DNA of 64,000 nucleotides from Streptomyces tauricus (GCF_014650955.1 NZ_BMVY01000043.1:1-64000), one strand, 5' to 3'; positions 10,088-19,036 are shown, numbered from the stretch's first letter. Numbers and translations are program-made. The notes: generated from the letters alone by a model not told the origin.

Positions 10088-10789
10088 ATGACCAGTACGG
10101 TCCCCCCGCCCGGCACCCGGACGGCCGAAAGCTCCACCCTCCAGGCAGTCCTCCTGGACATGGACGGAACCCTCGTCGACACGGAGGGCTTCTGGTGGGA
10201 CGCCGAGGTCGAGGTGTTCGCCCAGCTCGGCCACCGGCTGGACGACGCCTGGCGCCACGTCGTGGTCGGCGGCCCCATGACCCGCAGCGCCGGCTTCCTC
10301 ATCGAGGCCACCGGCGCCAGAATCACCCTCTCCGAGCTGACGGTCCTGCTGAACGACGGGTTCGAGAACCGCATCGCCCGCTCCCTCCCTCTGATGCCCG
10401 GCGCCGCGCGACTCCTCGCGGAGCTGGCCGCGCACGGCGTCCCCACCGCGCTGGTCTCCGCCTCGCACCGCCGCATCATCGACCGCGTCCTGCTCTCGCT
10501 CGGCGCGCAGAACTTCACCCTGACCGTCGCGGGCGACGAGGTGGAGCGCACCAAGCCCTTCCCCGACCCGTATCTGATCGCGGCCGCCGGGCTCGGCGCG
10601 GATCCGACGAGGTGCGCGGTCATCGAGGACACCGCGACGGGCGTGGCCGCCGCCGAGGCCGCGGGCTGCCATGTGGTGGCCGTACCCTCCGTGGCCCCGA
10701 TCGCACCGGCTGCCGGAAGGACCGTCGTACGGTCCCTCGAACAGGTCGACCTGCCTTTTCTTCGAGGGCTGATGACGGAAAAGCGCTAA
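10088..10789 (+). CDS. HAD-superfamily phosphatase, subfamily IA
   Basis: A 233-residue hydrolase of the beta-phosphoglucomutase/phosphatase type. Motif I is LLDMDGTLVDTE (nucleophile and acid Asp pair near residue 25), an alpha-helical cap follows, motif II Ser lies in LVSASH, the motif III Lys in VERTKPFPDPY, and the motif IV acidic residues in CAVIEDTATGV. The substrate cannot be read from sequence; such proteins dephosphorylate small sugar phosphates or nucleotides. The ATG at 10088 has CGGAGG 7 bp upstream. It follows metH in the same orientation, as in other Streptomyces, but is separated by the repeat array and a hairpin, so it is probably transcribed separately. Confidence 0.9.
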   Translation: MTSTVPPPGTRTAESSTLQAVLLDMDGTLVDTEGFWWDAEVEVFAQLGHRLDDAWRHVVVGGPMTRSAGFLIEATGARITLSELTVLLNDGFENRIARSLPLMPGAARLLAELAAHGVPTALVSASHRRIIDRVLLSLGAQNFTLTVAGDEVERTKPFPDPYLIAAAGLGADPTRCAVIEDTATGVAAAEAAGCHVVAVPSVAPIAPAAGRTVVRSLEQVDLPFLRGLMTEKR

Positions 10790-11223
10790 TCGTTCACCCA
10801 CGGTGCACGAGTGAATGCGGAAAAACTGCGTGGTCACAGCAACGGAATAATTCGATCACCTACCGCGCGCCTCGGATGGCCGAATTCCGGTACTCCTACA
10901 CACAGTTGAAGGTGTGACGTTCGCCACTGTGGAGGGGGTCGACAGCGGGCCCAAGGTGTGTCTGACGGGCCTGTGCGGTGGTCGCAGGCGTGCCCTTGTG
11001 TCCTTATTTGTGGAACGCTGTACGAATCCTTCCGCTGTCGGTTTTTCGGTGCGTCCACAGCCGGTCTCGCAGCGTGATGGGAACTCAACTCCGGTACCTG
11101 CGAACCGTCCTGCCGGTCCCGACTAATCTCATCGCGAGAACATCGACGTAACCCCCGTGAACCCGACCGCAACACCCCGGCATGCCGGGCCCGCGGGATC
11201 GACAGCTCTGGAGAACTTCGAGC
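10790..11223. other. 434-bp intergenic region without a convincing gene
   Basis: Less GC-rich than its surroundings and presumably carrying the promoter of the binding-protein gene at 11224. A 70-codon frame at 10914-11126 has no ribosome site and no family resemblance, so I did not call it. Confidence 0.5.
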
Positions 11224-12834
11224 ATGAACCGTAAGCCTTTGGTGCTGCCGGCCGCGATCGGTCTGCTCGCCTCTGTCCTCGCCGCATGCGGCGGTTCCGA
11301 CAGTGGGGGCGACGGCGGCGACGCGATCGTCGTCGGTACCACCGACCGGTTCTCTGCCTCGAAGGAGACACCGGCCCCGTTCGACCCGGCCTACGCGTAC
11401 GACGTCGGCGCCTGGAACGTGCTGCGCCAGACGGTCCAGACCCTCATGGCCATGCCCAACGGCGGCGGTGACCCGACTCCGGAGGCCGCCGAGGAGTGCG
11501 GATTCACCGACTCCGGCAACGAGCGGTACGCCTGCACGCTGCGCAAGGACCTCAAGTTCTCCAACGGTGACCCGGTCACCGCCGAGGACGTGAAGTTCTC
11601 CATCGACCGCGCGCTGCAGATCAAGGCCGACACGGGTGTCTTCGCCCTGCTGTCGACCGTCGACGCCGTCGAGACCAAGGGCGACCGCGAGGTGATCTTC
11701 CACCTCAACAGCGCCGACGCGACCTTCCCGTTCAAGCTGTCCACGCCGGTCGCGGGCATCGTCAACCCCAAGGAATACGCCAAGAACAAGCTGCGGGACG
11801 GCTTCGAGGTCAGCGGCTCCGGCCCGTACAGCCTCAAGGCCGAGACCAAGGGCGACGACGTCACCAAGGTCGTCTTCACCAAGAACCCCTACTACCAGGG
11901 GATCTCGGACATCAAGAACGACAAGGTCGAGCTGGAGTCCTTCGAGGACACGGACTCCATGGGCGCCGCGCTCGACAAGGGCGACATCGACATGATGACC
12001 CGCACCATGTCGCCCGAGCAGATCAAGAAGCTGCAGAACGCCGAGGACAGCAAGATCGATGTGATCGAGCAGCCCGGCCTGGAGATCCGCTACATCGGCT
12101 TCGACGTCGAGAAGCCCTCCCTGAAGGACAAGGCGGTCCGCCAGGCGATCGCCCACATCGTCAACCGCGGCGAACTGACCTCCAAGGTCTACGGCACCGG
12201 TGCCGACCCGCTGTACTCGATGGTCCCGGCCACCGTCACCGGCCACGCCAACTCGTTCTTCAACGAGTACGGCGAGCCGGACGTCACCAAGGCCAAGAAC
12301 CTCCTCACCGCCGCGAACATCACGACGCCGGTGAAGTTCACGATGAACTACACGACGGACCACTACGGCTCCGCCACGAAGGTCGAGTTCGAGACACTGC
12401 AGAAGCAGCTCAACGACACCGGCCTCTTCGACGTCGACATCAAGGGCGAGAAGTGGGAGACCTACCGCCCCAAGCAGCGTGAGGGCAAGTTCGCCGTCTA
12501 CGGCATGGGCTGGTTCCCCGACTTCCCGGACGCGGAGACCTTCCTCACGCCGTTCCTCGACAAGGACAACACCATCGCGTCGCCGTACGTGAACAAGCGC
12601 ATCCGCGAGACCCTGATCCCGGAGTCCCGCCGCGAGGCCGACCGCCTCAGCGCCTCGAAGAGCATCGAGGAGATCCAGAAGATCGTCGCCGACGACGTCC
12701 CGCTGCTGCCCCTGTGGCAGGGCAAGCAGTACGTCGCCGTACGGGACGACATCACCGGCGCCGAGTACGCGCTCAACTCGTCGGCCACGCTGCAGCTGTG
12801 GGAGCTGGGCCGCGGAGTGGGCAGCGACGACTGA
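11224..12834 (+). CDS. ABC transporter substrate-binding lipoprotein, peptide/DppA-OppA type
   Basis: A 536-residue extracytoplasmic binding protein of family 5. It has a short signal peptide and lipobox LAAC (Cys at residue 21), then the SBP_bac_5 fold with KFSNGDPVTAEDVKFSIDRAL and the pattern of dipeptide/oligopeptide receptors. The ATG at 11224 (MNRKPLVLPAAIG) has GGAG 10 bp upstream; the longer frame lacks a signal peptide. No permease or ATPase gene is adjacent, so it must serve a transporter encoded elsewhere or act as a sensor. It is closed by a long terminator. Confidence 0.92.
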   Translation: MNRKPLVLPAAIGLLASVLAACGGSDSGGDGGDAIVVGTTDRFSASKETPAPFDPAYAYDVGAWNVLRQTVQTLMAMPNGGGDPTPEAAEECGFTDSGNERYACTLRKDLKFSNGDPVTAEDVKFSIDRALQIKADTGVFALLSTVDAVETKGDREVIFHLNSADATFPFKLSTPVAGIVNPKEYAKNKLRDGFEVSGSGPYSLKAETKGDDVTKVVFTKNPYYQGISDIKNDKVELESFEDTDSMGAALDKGDIDMMTRTMSPEQIKKLQNAEDSKIDVIEQPGLEIRYIGFDVEKPSLKDKAVRQAIAHIVNRGELTSKVYGTGADPLYSMVPATVTGHANSFFNEYGEPDVTKAKNLLTAANITTPVKFTMNYTTDHYGSATKVEFETLQKQLNDTGLFDVDIKGEKWETYRPKQREGKFAVYGMGWFPDFPDAETFLTPFLDKDNTIASPYVNKRIRETLIPESRREADRLSASKSIEEIQKIVADDVPLLPLWQGKQYVAVRDDITGAEYALNSSATLQLWELGRGVGSDD

Positions 12835-12844
12835 CGCACACATG

Positions 12845-12882
12845 AGAATGGCCGCCCCCTTCCGGAAGGGGGCGGCCATTCT
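12845..12882. terminator. Perfect 19-bp palindromic terminator
   Basis: A gapless 38-bp palindrome 11 bp after the binding-protein stop. It precedes a convergent response-regulator gene and can serve both strands. Confidence 0.85.
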
Positions 12883-12900
12883 TGTCGTATCGCCTCTTTG

Positions 12901-12950
12901 CTGTACCGCTGTACCGCTGTACCGCTGTACCGCTGTACCGCTGTACCGCT
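12901..12950. repeat. Six-copy 8-bp tandem repeat CTGTACCG
   Basis: Six perfect copies of CTGTACCG plus two bases, directly after the 38-bp palindrome and 54 bp from the response-regulator stop. A microsatellite of this unit length is unusual in this window and is likely to vary in copy number between strains. Confidence 0.95.
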
Positions 12951-13003
12951 TGCTGTGCCGCGGTAGCGTTCCCGGCCGTCACCTCACGTCGGCGGGCGCA
13001 CGG

Positions 13004-13675
13004 TCACTGCGCGCCGGGACGCACCAGACCGCTCTCGTACGCGTACACCGCGGCCTGCACCCGGTCCCGCAGCCCCAGCTTGGTCAGGACATGGCCCACA
13101 TGCGTCTTGACCGTGGTCTCGCTGACGAACAGATCGGCGGCGATCTCCGCGTTCGACAGCCCGCGGGCCACCAGCTTCAGGACCTCGACCTCACGCTCGG
13201 TCAGCGTGTGCAAGGTGTCCGGCACCGGCTCGTCGCCCGAGGGCAGATGACCCGCGTACTTGTCGAGCAGCCGGCGGGTGATGCTCGGTGCCAGCATGGC
13301 CTCGCCCGCCGCCACCACCCGGATCGCCTGCACCAACTCGTTGGCCGGGGCGTCCTTCAGAAGGAAACCGCTGGCGCCGGCACGCAGGGCCTCCACCACG
13401 TACTCGTCGAGATCGAAGGTCGTCAGCACCAGCACCTTCGCCGGACCGTCCCGGCCGGGGCCGGTGATCTGCCGGGTCGCCTCGACCCCGTCCATCCTCG
13501 GCATACGGATGTCCATCAGAACCACATCGGGCTGCAGGGCACGTACTTGGTCGATCGCCTGGAGACCGTCACCGGCCTCGCCGACGACCGCGATGTCCTG
13601 CTCCGCCTCCAGAATCATCCGGAAGCCGGTGCGCAGCAGCGGCTGGTCGTCGACCAGTAGGACGCGGATGGCCAC
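13004..13675 (-). CDS. NarL/LuxR-family response regulator (orphan)
   Basis: A 223-residue regulator. The receiver domain (1-120) has the acidic pair D9/D10, phospho-acceptor D55, conserved T85 and K107; the C-terminal LuxR-type helix-turn-helix includes LTEREVEVLKLVARGLSNAEIA-type residues at about 153-215. The GTG at 13675 (MAIRVLLVDDQ) has AAGGAG 7 bp upstream. No histidine kinase is adjacent: its neighbours are a binding lipoprotein and a nuclease gene. All phosphorylation residues are intact, so it probably answers to a kinase elsewhere. Confidence 0.93.
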   Translation of the reverse strand: MAIRVLLVDDQPLLRTGFRMILEAEQDIAVVGEAGDGLQAIDQVRALQPDVVLMDIRMPRMDGVEATRQITGPGRDGPAKVLVLTTFDLDEYVVEALRAGASGFLLKDAPANELVQAIRVVAAGEAMLAPSITRRLLDKYAGHLPSGDEPVPDTLHTLTEREVEVLKLVARGLSNAEIAADLFVSETTVKTHVGHVLTKLGLRDRVQAAVYAYESGLVRPGAQ

Positions 13676-13781
13676 GTAAGTCTCCTTCGCTAGTCCGGCC
13701 CCATTCTGCCCTGCGGAGGTCACCCGCTCCGCCCGCGGGGCACGTCGGCGGCCCTGCGGCGACTCTCCGGCGGCCCTCCGC

Positions 13782-15092
13782 TCAGGCGTCGCCGGACCCG
13801 GGCGCCCGCACCGGCAGGGGGTACGGCGGGGGAGTACCGCCGAATTCCGGACAGACCGCCCGGTGATCGCACCAACCGCAGAGCTTGGTGGGCCGCGGAC
13901 GCCAGTCACCCGTCTCCGTGGCGAGCCGGATCGCCTCCCACAACGAGTGCAACTTGCGCTCCACCCGCTCCAGATCGGCCGGCACCGGGTCGTACGTGAG
14001 CACGTCGCCGCTGCCCAGATAGACGAGTTGGAGACGGCGCGGCACGACCTGTTTCAGCCGCCACACGACGAGGGCGTAGAACTTCATCTGGAACAGGGCG
14101 CCCTCCGCGTACTCCGGACGCGGGGCCTTGCCCGTCTTGTAGTCGACGATGCGCACCTCACCCGAGGGCGCCACGTCCACCCGGTCGATGATGCCCCGCA
14201 GCTTCAGGCCGGAGTCGAGCTGCGCCTCCACGAACAGCTCGCGCTCCGCCGGCTCCAGCCGGGTCGGGTCCTCCAGCGTGAACCAGCGCTCGACCAGCCG
14301 CTCCGCCTCACCGAGCCAGCGCGTCAGCTTCTCGCCCGCGGTCTGCTCGTCGGAGTCCGCGAACAACTCGGCCAGTTCGGGCTTCGCCTCCCGCAGCCGG
14401 TCCCACTGACCGGGGATCAGCGACTTGGCGCGCGGGGCGGTGCGCTCGGTGGCCGGGGAGTCGAAGAGCCGCTCCAGGACCGCGTGCACCAGCGTCCCGC
14501 GGGTCGCCGCCTCGCTCGGCTTCTCCGGCAGCTTGTCGATCACCCGGAACCGGTACAGCAACGGACACTGCATGAAGTCCCCGGCCCGAGAGGGCGACAA
14601 GGAGGTCGGAGCGACGGGCTCCCTGACCCGCCCCGGCGCTCCGCCCTCGGCGGCCCCCACGACCGCCTCACCCGAGGGCCCGGCCGGCCGCGCCGATCCG
14701 GCCCTGGCGACGACGGGCATCGCCGCCGGATCCATAGGCCCGTCCACGGTCTGATCCACGGGCCGGGCCGCCGCGCTCGCGACCTGTCCGGGCGCGGTGC
14801 CGGCGGACGGCGCCTGCTCGTCCGGGGCCGACGCGTCGCCGTCCTCGCCCCCGGCGCCACCGGTCACCGGGGCCGGAACCCCCGCGGGCCCGATCGCGGC
14901 CCCCGACGATTCGGCCGGGGACCCGGTTGCGGACCCGGCCTCCGGGTCGGCGGGCCGAGGCACCACGGTTCCGGCCGTTCCGGCAGGGGACGCCGCGGGC
15001 GGCGCGGCCACGGCGTCGGACGGCTGGACCACGTCGTCCGCCGGTACGGCCTCAGAGCCGGACCGGGCGACGCCGTCGGTGCTGGTTTCCAT
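13782..15092 (-). CDS. RecB-family PD-(D/E)XK exonuclease
   Basis: A 436-residue protein: a disordered Ala/Pro/Asp-rich N-terminus (about 1-165), then a RecB-type nuclease domain that opens with LSPSRAGDFMQCPLLYRFR. Catalytic residues include D303 (GIIDRVDV) and the DYK-type motif with D317 and K319 (VDYKTGK). The C-terminal CGWCDHRAVCPEF, with the earlier QCP Cys, resembles the Fe-S cluster of AddB/Cas4-type nucleases. The homologue in mycobacteria (Rv2119) also lies beside trmI. I chose the ATG at 15092 because a promoter motif of the RecA-independent DNA-damage type ends 8 bp before it, implying a leaderless or nearly leaderless mRNA. The head is divergent from the protease gene. Confidence 0.88.
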   Translation of the reverse strand: METSTDGVARSGSEAVPADDVVQPSDAVAAPPAASPAGTAGTVVPRPADPEAGSATGSPAESSGAAIGPAGVPAPVTGGAGGEDGDASAPDEQAPSAGTAPGQVASAAARPVDQTVDGPMDPAAMPVVARAGSARPAGPSGEAVVGAAEGGAPGRVREPVAPTSLSPSRAGDFMQCPLLYRFRVIDKLPEKPSEAATRGTLVHAVLERLFDSPATERTAPRAKSLIPGQWDRLREAKPELAELFADSDEQTAGEKLTRWLGEAERLVERWFTLEDPTRLEPAERELFVEAQLDSGLKLRGIIDRVDVAPSGEVRIVDYKTGKAPRPEYAEGALFQMKFYALVVWRLKQVVPRRLQLVYLGSGDVLTYDPVPADLERVERKLHSLWEAIRLATETGDWRPRPTKLCGWCDHRAVCPEFGGTPPPYPLPVRAPGSGDA

Positions 15093-15100
15093 GACGTCAG

Positions 15101-15123
15101 ACCTTACGGCTCGCCACTGACAC
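15101..15123 (-). promoter_or_regulatory. RecA-NDp/PafBC-type damage promoter of the RecB-like nuclease gene
   Basis: On the minus strand this reads GTGTCAGTG-N8-TAAGGT, matching the recalled consensus tTGTCRgtg-N8-TAnnnT at all strongly conserved positions. The -10 hexamer ends 8 bp before the ATG. The same string stands before the helicase gene (36481-36503) and the exonuclease gene (47421-47443). Confidence 0.8.
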
Positions 15124-15275
15124 CGCGACACACGGTGACCTGCGCGCCGTACGGCCGCCCGGGAAACGGAGGGGGTGCCGGGGCCGAACACGCCGCGACG
15201 GCCGCATACCATCGACCACAAGACCTCTCGCGGGGCATGATCGCGAGCGGGATACGCGTCGAACGAGGGGACATC

Positions 15276-16832
15276 GTGGACGAGAGCGGCGGGAGCGGGC
15301 AGCCGCGATCCGGTACTGACGAGGCGGACGAGCGCCGCACGGGTCAGCCGCGACCCGGTGACCCGGCGACCACGACGGCCCGGCCGCCCTCCGACCAGCA
15401 GCCGCACGATGCCGGCCCCCAGGCGGAACCAGGCGGAGCGACGGGCCCGGCCCGTCCCGGACCGGCCGACGACCAGGCCGGCGAGGAGCGGACGCCCGCC
15501 CCGCCCACCGGTACGAGCCACCATCCAGCCCCGGCCCCCGCGGACCCGCCGACCGACAGCCACGCGACCGAACAACCGCCCACCACCCGCAGAACCGAGG
15601 CCCACAGGTCCGAGGCCCACACCACCCCGCCCCCCGGCGGCAAGCAGGGCAGGAAGGGCCCCGCTCCGAAGCGGCCCAAGGAACCCGGTGGCGGCCTCCT
15701 CATGGGACGCCCCTTCGGCGTACCCGTGTACGTGGCACCCAGCTGGTTCCTCGTCGCCGCCCTCATCACCTGGGTCTTCGGCGGCCAGCTCGACCGCGTC
15801 CTGCCCGAGCTGGGCATGGCCCGCTACCTCGTCTCGCTCTTCTTCGCCGTCGCCTTCTACGCCTCCGTACTCGTCCACGAACTGGCGCACACGGTCGCGG
15901 CCCTGCGCTTCAAGCTGCCCGTGCGCCGCATCCAGCTGCAGTTCTTCGGCGGCGTCTCCGAGATCGAGAAGGAGACCGAGACACCCGGACGCGAGTTCGT
16001 CCTCGCCTTCGTCGGCCCCCTGCTCTCCCTCGTCCTCGGCGGCCTCTTCTACCTCGCCCTCCAGACCGTCGAACCCGGCACCGTCCCCGGTGTCCTGCTG
16101 GGCGGCCTGATGATCTCCAACCTGATCGTCGCCGCGTTCAACCTGCTCCCCGGCCTGCCTCTCGACGGCGGCCGCATGCTGCGGGCCGTCGTCTGGAAGA
16201 TCACCGGCAAACCCATGAGCGGCACCATCGCCGCCGCCTGGGTCGGCCGCGCCCTCGCGATCTCCGTACTCATCGGACTGCCCCTGCTCACCCACTCCGG
16301 CGGCCTCGGCACCGACGCCCAGGACATCGGCGGCATGGACACCGTCATGGACGCCCTGCTCGCCGCGATCCTCGCCGCGATCATCTGGACCGGCGCCGGG
16401 AACAGCCTCCGCGTGGCCCGCCTGCGCGAACACCTGCCCGAGCTGAGGGCCCGCGCCCTCACCCGGCGCGCGGTCCCCGTCGAGACCCACACCCCGCTCT
16501 CCGAAGCACTGCGCCGCGCCAACGAGGCCGGTGCCCGCGCCCTGGTCGTCGTGGACGCCGACGGAGACCCCCTCTCCCTCGTCCGCGAGGCCGCCATCGT
16601 GGGCGTACCGGAACACCGCCGCCCCTGGGTCGCCGTCAGCGGACTCGCCCAGGACCTCACCGACGGCATGCGCGTCTCCGCCGAACTGGCCGGCGAGGAC
16701 CTCCTCGAAGTCCTGCGCGCCACCCCGGCCACCGAGTACCTCGTGGTCGAGGACTCCGGCGAGATCTACGGAGTCCTCTCGGCCGCGGACGTCGAGAAGG
16801 CCTTCGTCAAGGCAATGGCCCGCCCGAGCTGA
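15276..16832 (+). CDS. Site-2 protease-like membrane metalloprotease with CBS domains (M50)
   Basis: A 518-residue protein. The first 145 residues are hydrophilic and Pro/Thr/Arg-rich. A multi-span membrane domain follows, with zinc motif HELAH (H201, E202, H205) and the third ligand in LPLDGGR (D297). After the last membrane span, two CBS-like segments occupy about 395-510. Site-2 proteases cut within membranes, often anti-sigma factors; CBS domains sense adenosyl ligands. The GTG at 15276 has GAGGGG 6 bp upstream; an ATG at 15237 is the alternative. It is divergent from the nuclease gene and followed by trmI. Confidence 0.88.
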   Translation: MDESGGSGQPRSGTDEADERRTGQPRPGDPATTTARPPSDQQPHDAGPQAEPGGATGPARPGPADDQAGEERTPAPPTGTSHHPAPAPADPPTDSHATEQPPTTRRTEAHRSEAHTTPPPGGKQGRKGPAPKRPKEPGGGLLMGRPFGVPVYVAPSWFLVAALITWVFGGQLDRVLPELGMARYLVSLFFAVAFYASVLVHELAHTVAALRFKLPVRRIQLQFFGGVSEIEKETETPGREFVLAFVGPLLSLVLGGLFYLALQTVEPGTVPGVLLGGLMISNLIVAAFNLLPGLPLDGGRMLRAVVWKITGKPMSGTIAAAWVGRALAISVLIGLPLLTHSGGLGTDAQDIGGMDTVMDALLAAILAAIIWTGAGNSLRVARLREHLPELRARALTRRAVPVETHTPLSEALRRANEAGARALVVVDADGDPLSLVREAAIVGVPEHRRPWVAVSGLAQDLTDGMRVSAELAGEDLLEVLRATPATEYLVVEDSGEIYGVLSAADVEKAFVKAMARPS

Positions 16833-16856
16833 CCCCCGCGCCCTGGGCGCCCTTCA

Positions 16857-16874
16857 GGGGCGCGGGGAACCGCG
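16857..16874 (+). repeat. Single copy of dispersed GC-rich repeat
   Basis: GGGGCGCGGGGAACCGCG, 25 bp after the protease stop; same family as the arrays at 9772, 25521 and 36277. Confidence 0.8.
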
Positions 16875-16967
16875 AATCCAGCCACGACGCACCCGCACCC
16901 CGCCATGCTTCCCAGCACCCCGGGTGGGTGGTCGGCGCCCCTCACAATCGCCGGTAGGCTGGCGCAC

Positions 16968-17873
16968 ATGTCCGAACCGACCGGTGCCGCCCGCCGACGC
17001 GGGCCCTTCAAGGTCGGGGACCAGGTACAGCTGACCGACCCCAAGGGCCGCCACTACACGTTCACGCTCGAAGCAGGGAAGAACTTCCACACCCACAAGG
17101 GTTCCTTCCCGCACGACGAGCTGATCGGCGCACCCGAGGGCAGCGTTGTCCGCACCACGGGGAACGTCGCCTATCTGGCGCTGCGCCCCCTGCTCCCCGA
17201 CTACGTCCTGTCCATGCCCCGCGGCGCCGCCGTGGTCTACCCCAAGGACGCGGGGCAGATCCTGTCCTTCGCCGACATCTTCCCCGGCGCCCGCGTCGTG
17301 GAAGCCGGCGTGGGCTCCGGCTCCCTCAGCACCTTCCTGCTCCGCGCCGTCGGCGACCAGGGCATGCTGCACTCGTACGAGCGCCGCGAGGACTTCGCCG
17401 AGATCGCCCAGCAGAACGTGGAGCGCTACTTCGGCGGCCCCCACCCCGCCTGGCAGCTCACCGTCGGCGACCTCCAGGACAACCTCTCGGACACCGAGGT
17501 CGACCGCGTAGTCCTCGACATGCTCGCCCCCTGGGAGTGCCTGGAGGCCGTCTCCAAGGCACTCGTCCCCGGCGGCATCGTCTGCTGCTACGTGGCGACC
17601 ACCACCCAGCTCGCCCGGACCGTCGAGTCCATCCGCGAGATCGGCTGCTTCAACGAGCCGAGCGCCTGGGAGTCGATGGTCCGCAACTGGCACATCGAGG
17701 GCCTGGCCGTCCGCCCCGACCACCGGATGATCGGCCACACCGGCTTCCTGCTCACCGCCCGCCGCCTCGCGGACGGCGTCGAGCCGCCCATGCGCCGCCG
17801 CCGCCCCTCCAAGGGCGCGTACGGCGACGACTACACCGGACCCAACGCCGACGGCGGCGCCCCCGGCCGCTGA
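16968..17873 (+). CDS. trmI: tRNA (adenine-58-N1)-methyltransferase
   Basis: A 301-residue homologue of M. tuberculosis TrmI (Rv2118c), which methylates A58 in the T-loop of tRNA using S-adenosylmethionine. The N-terminal beta domain (GPFKVGDQVQLTDPKG) is followed by a Rossmann methyltransferase core with VVEAGVGSGSLSTFLL (motif I, about residue 108) and a C-terminal HTGFLLTARRLADG motif. The ATG at 16968 is 7 bp after a TAGGCT -10 hexamer and has no Shine-Dalgarno, so the mRNA may be leaderless. The gene is near the Pup-proteasome genes in mycobacteria too. Confidence 0.95.
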   Translation: MSEPTGAARRRGPFKVGDQVQLTDPKGRHYTFTLEAGKNFHTHKGSFPHDELIGAPEGSVVRTTGNVAYLALRPLLPDYVLSMPRGAAVVYPKDAGQILSFADIFPGARVVEAGVGSGSLSTFLLRAVGDQGMLHSYERREDFAEIAQQNVERYFGGPHPAWQLTVGDLQDNLSDTEVDRVVLDMLAPWECLEAVSKALVPGGIVCCYVATTTQLARTVESIREIGCFNEPSAWESMVRNWHIEGLAVRPDHRMIGHTGFLLTARRLADGVEPPMRRRRPSKGAYGDDYTGPNADGGAPGR

Positions 17874-17907
17874 AGCGGCCCCGTGCCGCACACAACGCGC
17901 AAGCACC

Positions 17908-17946
17908 GTGGCCGAGTTCCCGAGGACCCCTCGGGAACTCGGCCAC
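17908..17946 (+). terminator. Terminator after trmI
   Basis: Perfect 18-bp stem with an ACC loop, 34 bp after the trmI stop. Confidence 0.85.
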
Positions 17947-18063
17947 AGCGCATTTCCCTTGACGTTCCGCCAGTACCGTCGACCCCACCGTTCCCTCGCG
18001 GTGTGACGTGTGGCACCATTCTGGCCACCCCACCGGCACAGCCCTCACGGGAGACACTTCCTA

Positions 18064-18639
18064 GTGCAGCATTCCGCCGTCCCGGAACTGGCCCACACGC
18101 ACACCCGCCCCATCCACTGGGTCGCCACGGCAGCGGCGCTCGCCGCGGTGGTCGCGGCCTCGGGCTTCCTGCAGCCCGACAAGGCCACGGCCGCCCAGCA
18201 CGGCATCGAGGCCAAGAGCGCCCCGGCGGCCACGACACCCCCCGACCCCGCCCGCGCCGACTTCCCCCTCGACTGCGGCCCCGCGAAGGTCCTCATCCAG
18301 AAGAAGGCCTCGGGCGACCTCGACGGCGACGGCCTCCCCGAGACGGTCGCCGTGGTCCGCTGCGACGCGGGATCCGGCACTCCGCCCAGCGGCATCTACG
18401 TCCTCACCGCGTCCGGAGGCACCTCGAAACCCAGAGTCGTGGCCACCCTGGTGGATCCCGAGGACCGACTGTCCGTCCAGGACTTCGCCGTCCGCGACGC
18501 CACCGTCACCGCGACCCTGCTCGGCTACTCCTCACCCGACGTACCGAGTTGCTGCCCCGACGTGAACGAGAGCGCCAAGTGGCAGTGGAAGAACGGCGCC
18601 TTCGTACGCTCGACATCCCCCGCGGCCCGCAGTATGTGA
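18064..18639 (+). CDS. Putative secreted or membrane-anchored protein
   Basis: A 191-residue protein with one N-terminal hydrophobic segment (about 20-36, WVATAAALAAVVAASGFL) that could be a signal peptide or anchor. The extracellular part has four Cys residues and ends in TSPAARSM. DLDGDGLPETVAVVRCD resembles a calcium-binding FG-GAP/VCBS-type turn, suggesting a metal-binding beta domain. The GTG at 18064 has GGGAG 11 bp upstream. I know of no assigned function. Convergent with the ferredoxin gene. Confidence 0.75.
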   Translation: MQHSAVPELAHTHTRPIHWVATAAALAAVVAASGFLQPDKATAAQHGIEAKSAPAATTPPDPARADFPLDCGPAKVLIQKKASGDLDGDGLPETVAVVRCDAGSGTPPSGIYVLTASGGTSKPRVVATLVDPEDRLSVQDFAVRDATVTATLLGYSSPDVPSCCPDVNESAKWQWKNGAFVRSTSPAARSM

Positions 18640-18697
18640 GACCGGGGCACCGGAGCGGGAAGCCGGACATGTGAGAAGAAAGACAATCCGGAGGAAC

Positions 18698-18725
18698 CGG
18701 GCACCTGTGTCACGCGAGGTGCCCG
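18698..18725. terminator. Hairpin between convergent genes
   Basis: 9-bp perfect stem (CGGGCACCT) with a 10-nt loop, ending 5 bp before the ferredoxin stop. Confidence 0.6.
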
Positions 18726-18730
18726 TCCGC

Positions 18731-19036
18731 TCACTCCGCGTCGGGACCGTAGACCTCGACGCTGTCCGACACGCGGCGTACATGGATGCAGTCGCCCGGA
18801 CACTCCTTCGCCGAGTCGGCGACATCACGCAGAAGCGTCAGGGGTACGGGCGTTGTCGCCCCCGGGGTCTGCAGAAGCTCGTCACCCGGGCTCTTCACAT
18901 AGGCCAGCCCGTCGATGTCCAGTTCGAACACCTCGGGCGCGTACTGGGCACAGATCCCGTCGCCGGTGCACAGGTCCTGGTCGATCCAGACCTCAAGCGC
19001 CTCGCCGTCGACTCCGGCCTCCTGCTGCACGGTCAT
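18731..19036 (-). CDS. Ferredoxin, 3Fe-4S type
   Basis: A 101-residue acidic ferredoxin. Cysteines C23 and C29 lie in LCTGDGIC and C79 and C83 in ECPGDCIHV. The position that would be the middle Cys of a CxxCxxC 4Fe-4S motif is Asp (D26), typical of 3Fe-4S ferredoxins that feed cytochromes P450. The 3' part is divergent in sequence from soy-type ferredoxins. The gene diverges from arc across 251 bp and has no P450 neighbour, although a P450 (rarE) is encoded elsewhere in the window; that link is only a possibility. Confidence 0.9.
   Translation of the reverse strand: MTVQQEAGVDGEALEVWIDQDLCTGDGICAQYAPEVFELDIDGLAYVKSPGDELLQTPGATTPVPLTLLRDVADSAKECPGDCIHVRRVSDSVEVYGPDAE

Noticed and set aside
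10914..11126. Small ORF of 70 codons in the gap before the binding-protein gene
   Set aside because: No ribosome site, no conserved motif, and it spans the expected promoter.
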